NCBI GenBank assembly: GCA_018715165.1
Contig: DVMC01000130.1
Span: 1-7,209, forward strand
DNA from: Limiplasma pullistercoris
GTDB taxonomy: Bacteria > Bacillota > Clostridia > Christensenellales > Aristaeellaceae
Reading direction: 5' to 3'
DNA length: 7,209 nt
Part shown: in pieces, positions 5,173-7,209 of the stretch
Layout of the letters: each line of letters opens with the position of its first letter
Position numbering within the stretch: the stretch's first letter is position 1
Notes under the pieces: model-generated
The model's input: only the letters and a program-made list of their open reading frames with translations
The model's database searches: none
Told to the model about the DNA's origin: nothing
Made by a program: the position numbers and the translations under genes

Positions 5173-5763
5173 ATGGTTTATGGCTACATCCGCGTCTCTT
5201 CCCGCGACCAGTGCGAGGACCGCCAGCGCGCCGCGCTGCTTGCGTGGGGCGTGCCGCCGCAGGCCCTCTACGCCGACCGGTGCTCCGGCAAGGACTTTCA
5301 GCGGCCCCAGTACCTGCGCCTCGTGCGCCGCCTGCGCCGGGACGACCTGCTCGTGGTCAAGAGCATCGACCGGCTGGGCCGCGACTACGCCGAGGTCATG
5401 GAGCAGTGGCGCGTGCTCACGCGCGAGCGCGGCGTGTCCATCATGGTGCTGGACATGCCGCTGCTGGACACCCGCTGCCAGCGGGACCTCACCGGCACGC
5501 TGATTGCCGACATCGTGCTCAATCTCCTCAGCTACGTGGCCCAGACCGAGCGCGAGATGATCCGCCGCCGTCAGGCCGAGGGCATCGCCGCGGCGCGGGC
5601 GCGCGGCGTGCGCTTCGGCCGCAGCGCAAAGCCCCTGCCCGACGGCTTCTGCGAGGCGGCGCGGCTATGGCGCGCGCGGCGCATCTCCTGCGAGGAGGCC
5701 CTGCGCCGCCTGGGCGTGAGCCGCAGCTATTTTTTCAAGCATGTCAAGCGCCTGGCGCTGTGA
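5173..5763 (+). CDS. Small serine recombinase (resolvase/invertase family)
   Basis: A 196-residue site-specific DNA recombinase. The catalytic domain is complete. By alignment to gamma-delta resolvase (shifted by one), the nucleophile is Ser9 in YIRVSS, supported by Arg7, Arg44 (DFQRPQ) and Asp66, Arg67 and Arg70 in SIDRLGR. DMPLLDTR (94-101) and IADIVLNLLSYVAQTERE (111-128), leading into helix E and RQAEGIAAARARG (133-145), are typical of a common Clostridia 'recombinase family' group. A short C-terminal helix-turn-helix (about 157-195, EEALRRLGVSRSYFFKHVK) should bind the target site. I chose ATG 5173 because YGYIRVSS must lie at the N-terminus; the open frame upstream is antisense-like noise over UPF0210. 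No transposase, terminal repeat or cargo gene is next to it, and its base use matches the neighbours, so it looks like an orphan long resident here. Confidence 0.94.
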   Translation: MVYGYIRVSSRDQCEDRQRAALLAWGVPPQALYADRCSGKDFQRPQYLRLVRRLRRDDLLVVKSIDRLGRDYAEVMEQWRVLTRERGVSIMVLDMPLLDTRCQRDLTGTLIADIVLNLLSYVAQTEREMIRRRQAEGIAAARARGVRFGRSAKPLPDGFCEAARLWRARRISCEEALRRLGVSRSYFFKHVKRLAL

Positions 5764-5765
5764 AC

Positions 5766-5796
5766 GCAAAACGCCCGCCGCGCGGGCGGGGGCGTT
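5766..5796. terminator. Hairpin between recombinase and membrane-protein genes, possible weak terminator
   Basis: AACGCCC (5770-5776) pairs with GGGCGTT (5790-5796), with a two-G bulge, then GCC (5777-5779) pairs with GGC (5785-5787). It begins six bases after the recombinase stop. In the plus direction no T run follows. In the minus direction four T follow (A run 5768-5771), so it may better serve the leftward membrane-protein transcript, whose stop codon is about 215 bases away. Confidence 0.45.
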
Positions 5797-5811
5797 AGGG
5801 GTGTCGGTGGC

Positions 5812-5907
5812 GTGCAAGGGGGATGACGCGCGGGGCGCGACGAGGGCGTGGGGGTGTGCAAGGGGGGGATGACGCGCGGGGAGCGCGACAAGGGATGTGC
5901 ATGGGGG
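5812..5907. repeat. Imperfect direct repeat, about 42-base period, two copies plus a partial third
   Basis: Copy 1 is 5812-5846 and copy 2 is 5856-5894. They differ by two 2-base indels and one substitution. Both begin GTGCAAGGGGG, contain ATGACGCGCGGGG and end in GCGACRAGGG. A degenerate third start, GTGCATGGGGG, is at 5897-5907. Each full copy has a small inverted repeat, CGCGC/GCGCG, around a G-rich centre. It lies in the G-rich gap (5764-6011) downstream of the recombinase and in the 3' region of the leftward membrane-protein gene. I see no convincing gene in this gap. Confidence 0.85.
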
Positions 5908-5941
5908 CCGTTGGGGGCGTTGGGGCCGCGCCGGGGGGGGG
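5903..5941 (+). other. G-quadruplex-capable G-run cluster
   Basis: Four G runs of 5, 5, 4 and 9 bases (5903-5907, 5913-5917, 5922-5925, 5933-5941) are separated by loops of 5, 4 and 7 bases. This satisfies the canonical G3+ N1-7 quadruplex pattern on the plus strand. The complementary C-rich strand corresponds to the 3' region of the membrane-protein transcript. Confidence 0.75.
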
Positions 5942-5946
5942 CGGGC

Positions 5947-5993
5947 GCGTGGGCCTGCCGGGGCCGGGTGCGTGGGCCTGCCGGGGGCCGGGT
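5947..5993. repeat. Tandem duplication of a 23/24-base G-rich unit
   Basis: Two head-to-tail copies (5947-5969 and 5970-5993), each GCGTGGGCCTGCCGGGG followed by CCGGGT, are identical except for one extra G in the second copy. The near-identity suggests a recent duplication by slippage. It ends about 19 bases from the stop codon of the leftward membrane-protein gene. Confidence 0.92.
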
Positions 5994-6011
5994 GCGCGAA
6001 GCCGCCGGGGT

Positions 6012-7205
6012 TCAGAGCACGCCGTCGGTCAGGAAGAGGTAGACGACGTAGTACGCGCCGGAGAGCAGGTGCCAGCCAAACAGCGCAAGGCCGCCCACAC
6101 GCCGCGCGCTCACCCGGCCGTCCGCCTCGCGCGCGCCGCGCCCGGCCGCGAAGAACCGCGCCGCCGTCACCACCCACAGCATCAGCGCAGCGCCCATCAT
6201 GCCCCAGCCGAAGTTGCCGTCCGCCGCGCGGCGGCCGTTCTCGCCCAGCAGCAGGTATTCGGCCACACCTACAATATCCATCAGCAGTGAAAGATTGAAC
6301 AGGGTATCACGCTTGCCGTCCTTTCGGAAAAAGACCAGCACATACAGCGGAAACGCCTGGATCAGCAGCGTGCTCATCGCCACGCGGCCCAGCTTTTCCA
6401 GCGAGATCTCCAGCACCATATCGCCCTGCGAGGGCACGATGATGCCGAAATAGTACATGTACTGCAAAATCATGAACGCGATGGCCGGCATCACGCAGGC
6501 CAGCACCCGCAGGAAAAAGCGGCTGTTGTGCGGATGGCGGACCCACGCGGCCAGAAAGAACAGGCACGCCGCCGGCAAAAACGCCTGCATGAACGTGGGC
6601 TTGGCCGTGAGGCTGACAAGCAGCAGCGCGCCCAGCAGCGCGCCCTCGCGCCAGGGGATGTTGGCGCGGGGATCGGGCAGGGCGGCCGCGAAGCGGTCAT
6701 AGCAGCGCGCCGTGAGCGGCACGCAGATCAGCATCCACACCATGGCGATCAGCTGCGTGGGGCTATGCCAGGTATTGGGCGTGCCCACGCCCAGATACAC
6801 CGTGGGGTTGAAGGGCGTGAGCAGGCTCGACACCATGCCCACGCACAGCGAAAGCCCCGTCACAGCCGCCGGGGAGCGGTCCGGCATCGCCCGCCCCAGC
6901 AGCCGGCGCATCAGCCACACCTCCGCCGCCTTGCATCCCGCCGTCACCAGCGCCGCCGCGTGCGCAAGCGGCACGCCCAGGCGCATCACCAGCGCCACCA
7001 GCACGTGCCACATCGGGTGCGCGCCATGATGCACAAAGGTCGTCGGGTCGGCGAAGCTGCCCTCCGCGGCCCAGGTCGCGTGGATGCTGATATCGCTCGC
7101 CGGGCGCAGCGTCAGCCGGTAAAAGAGCGCCCAGGACAACACAAACACCGCCGCCAGCGCCAGCGCCTCCAGCGCGGCCCCGCGGCGGGAGCGGGAATGG
7201 GTCAT
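6012..7205 (-). CDS. Polytopic membrane protein of unknown function, possibly GT-C glycosyltransferase-like
   Basis: A 397-residue integral membrane protein with about ten or eleven hydrophobic segments, roughly at 12-31, 66-90, 112-129, 150-165, 188-204, 208-223, 230-256, 275-296, 306-324, 338-356 and 371-393. I do not recognise a named family. After the first helix comes a loop with Asp38 and His42 (SDISIHATWAAEG), then HHGAHPMWHVLV (59-70). A later loop reads GVGTPNTWHSPT (139-150). A first outer loop with an acidic residue and conserved-looking His/Trp/Pro, on a multi-helix scaffold, resembles GT-C lipid-linked sugar transferases, but this is inference. The ATG at 7205 is four bases from the window edge, so its ribosome binding site is unseen and the true start could lie further upstream. 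The tail ends in a hydrophobic helix. Downstream lies the G-rich repeat gap. Confidence 0.8.
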   Translation of the reverse strand: MTHSRSRRGAALEALALAAVFVLSWALFYRLTLRPASDISIHATWAAEGSFADPTTFVHHGAHPMWHVLVALVMRLGVPLAHAAALVTAGCKAAEVWLMRRLLGRAMPDRSPAAVTGLSLCVGMVSSLLTPFNPTVYLGVGTPNTWHSPTQLIAMVWMLICVPLTARCYDRFAAALPDPRANIPWREGALLGALLLVSLTAKPTFMQAFLPAACLFFLAAWVRHPHNSRFFLRVLACVMPAIAFMILQYMYYFGIIVPSQGDMVLEISLEKLGRVAMSTLLIQAFPLYVLVFFRKDGKRDTLFNLSLLMDIVGVAEYLLLGENGRRAADGNFGWGMMGAALMLWVVTAARFFAAGRGAREADGRVSARRVGGLALFGWHLLSGAYYVVYLFLTDGVL

Positions 7206-7209
7206 GCGA

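Noticed and set aside
5812..5993. CRISPR array
   Set aside because: The repeats are tandem and imperfect with no regular unique spacers and no cas genes nearby.
5665..6177. Minus-strand frame of 170 codons across the G-rich repeat tract, and overlapping plus-strand frames at 5823-6298
   Set aside because: Pro/Arg/Ala- or Gly/Arg-rich translations that mirror the repeats, overlapping ends of two well-supported genes, with no ribosome site or domain.

Overview
The window is visibly GC-rich bacterial DNA. It has sharp sigma-A-type promoters (TTGACA / TATGAT-like boxes with 17-base spacers), strong AGGAGG-type ribosome binding sites, CCA-encoded tRNAs, and hairpin-plus-T-run terminators. The paired ACT-domain/UPF0210 genes and the Firmicutes-style pyridoxamine kinase point to a GC-rich member of the Clostridia, perhaps a gut lineage such as Christensenellales. 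That placement is inferred from gene content only.

Layout. Positions 1-28 are a TTGC tetranucleotide repeat cut by the window edge. A consensus promoter then drives two tandem tRNAs, initiator Met and elongator Met, closed by a terminator. A convergent tRNA-Arg(CCG) lies on the minus strand with its own promoter and terminator. From about 686 a second promoter reads rightward into a sodium:solute symporter gene (814-2379). This converges on a PdxY-type pyridoxal/pyridoxamine kinase gene (2443-3303, minus), and the two 3' ends share one hairpin. Between the kinase and the next operon is a compact divergent promoter region. The operon (3442-5074) encodes a 90-residue ACT-domain protein and a UPF0210 'PFL family' protein, a conserved Firmicutes pair of unknown function. 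A terminator follows, then an orphan small serine recombinase (5173-5763) whose ribosome binding site lies inside a terminator-like hairpin. Next comes about 250 bases of G-rich imperfect tandem repeats with a G-quadruplex motif. Last is a polytopic membrane protein (6012-7205, minus) that reaches almost to the right edge.

How the genes relate. Most of the window is ordinary core-genome content: tRNAs, a transporter, a vitamin B6 salvage kinase and the ACT/UPF0210 pair. No multi-gene novel defence or biosynthetic system is visible. The least ordinary parts are the recombinase leader, which looks built to block translation or transcription of read-through RNA; the repeat tract downstream of the recombinase; the unrecognised His-rich membrane protein; and the edge tetranucleotide repeat, which could lie in the 5' end of a phase-variable gene running out of the window to the left.
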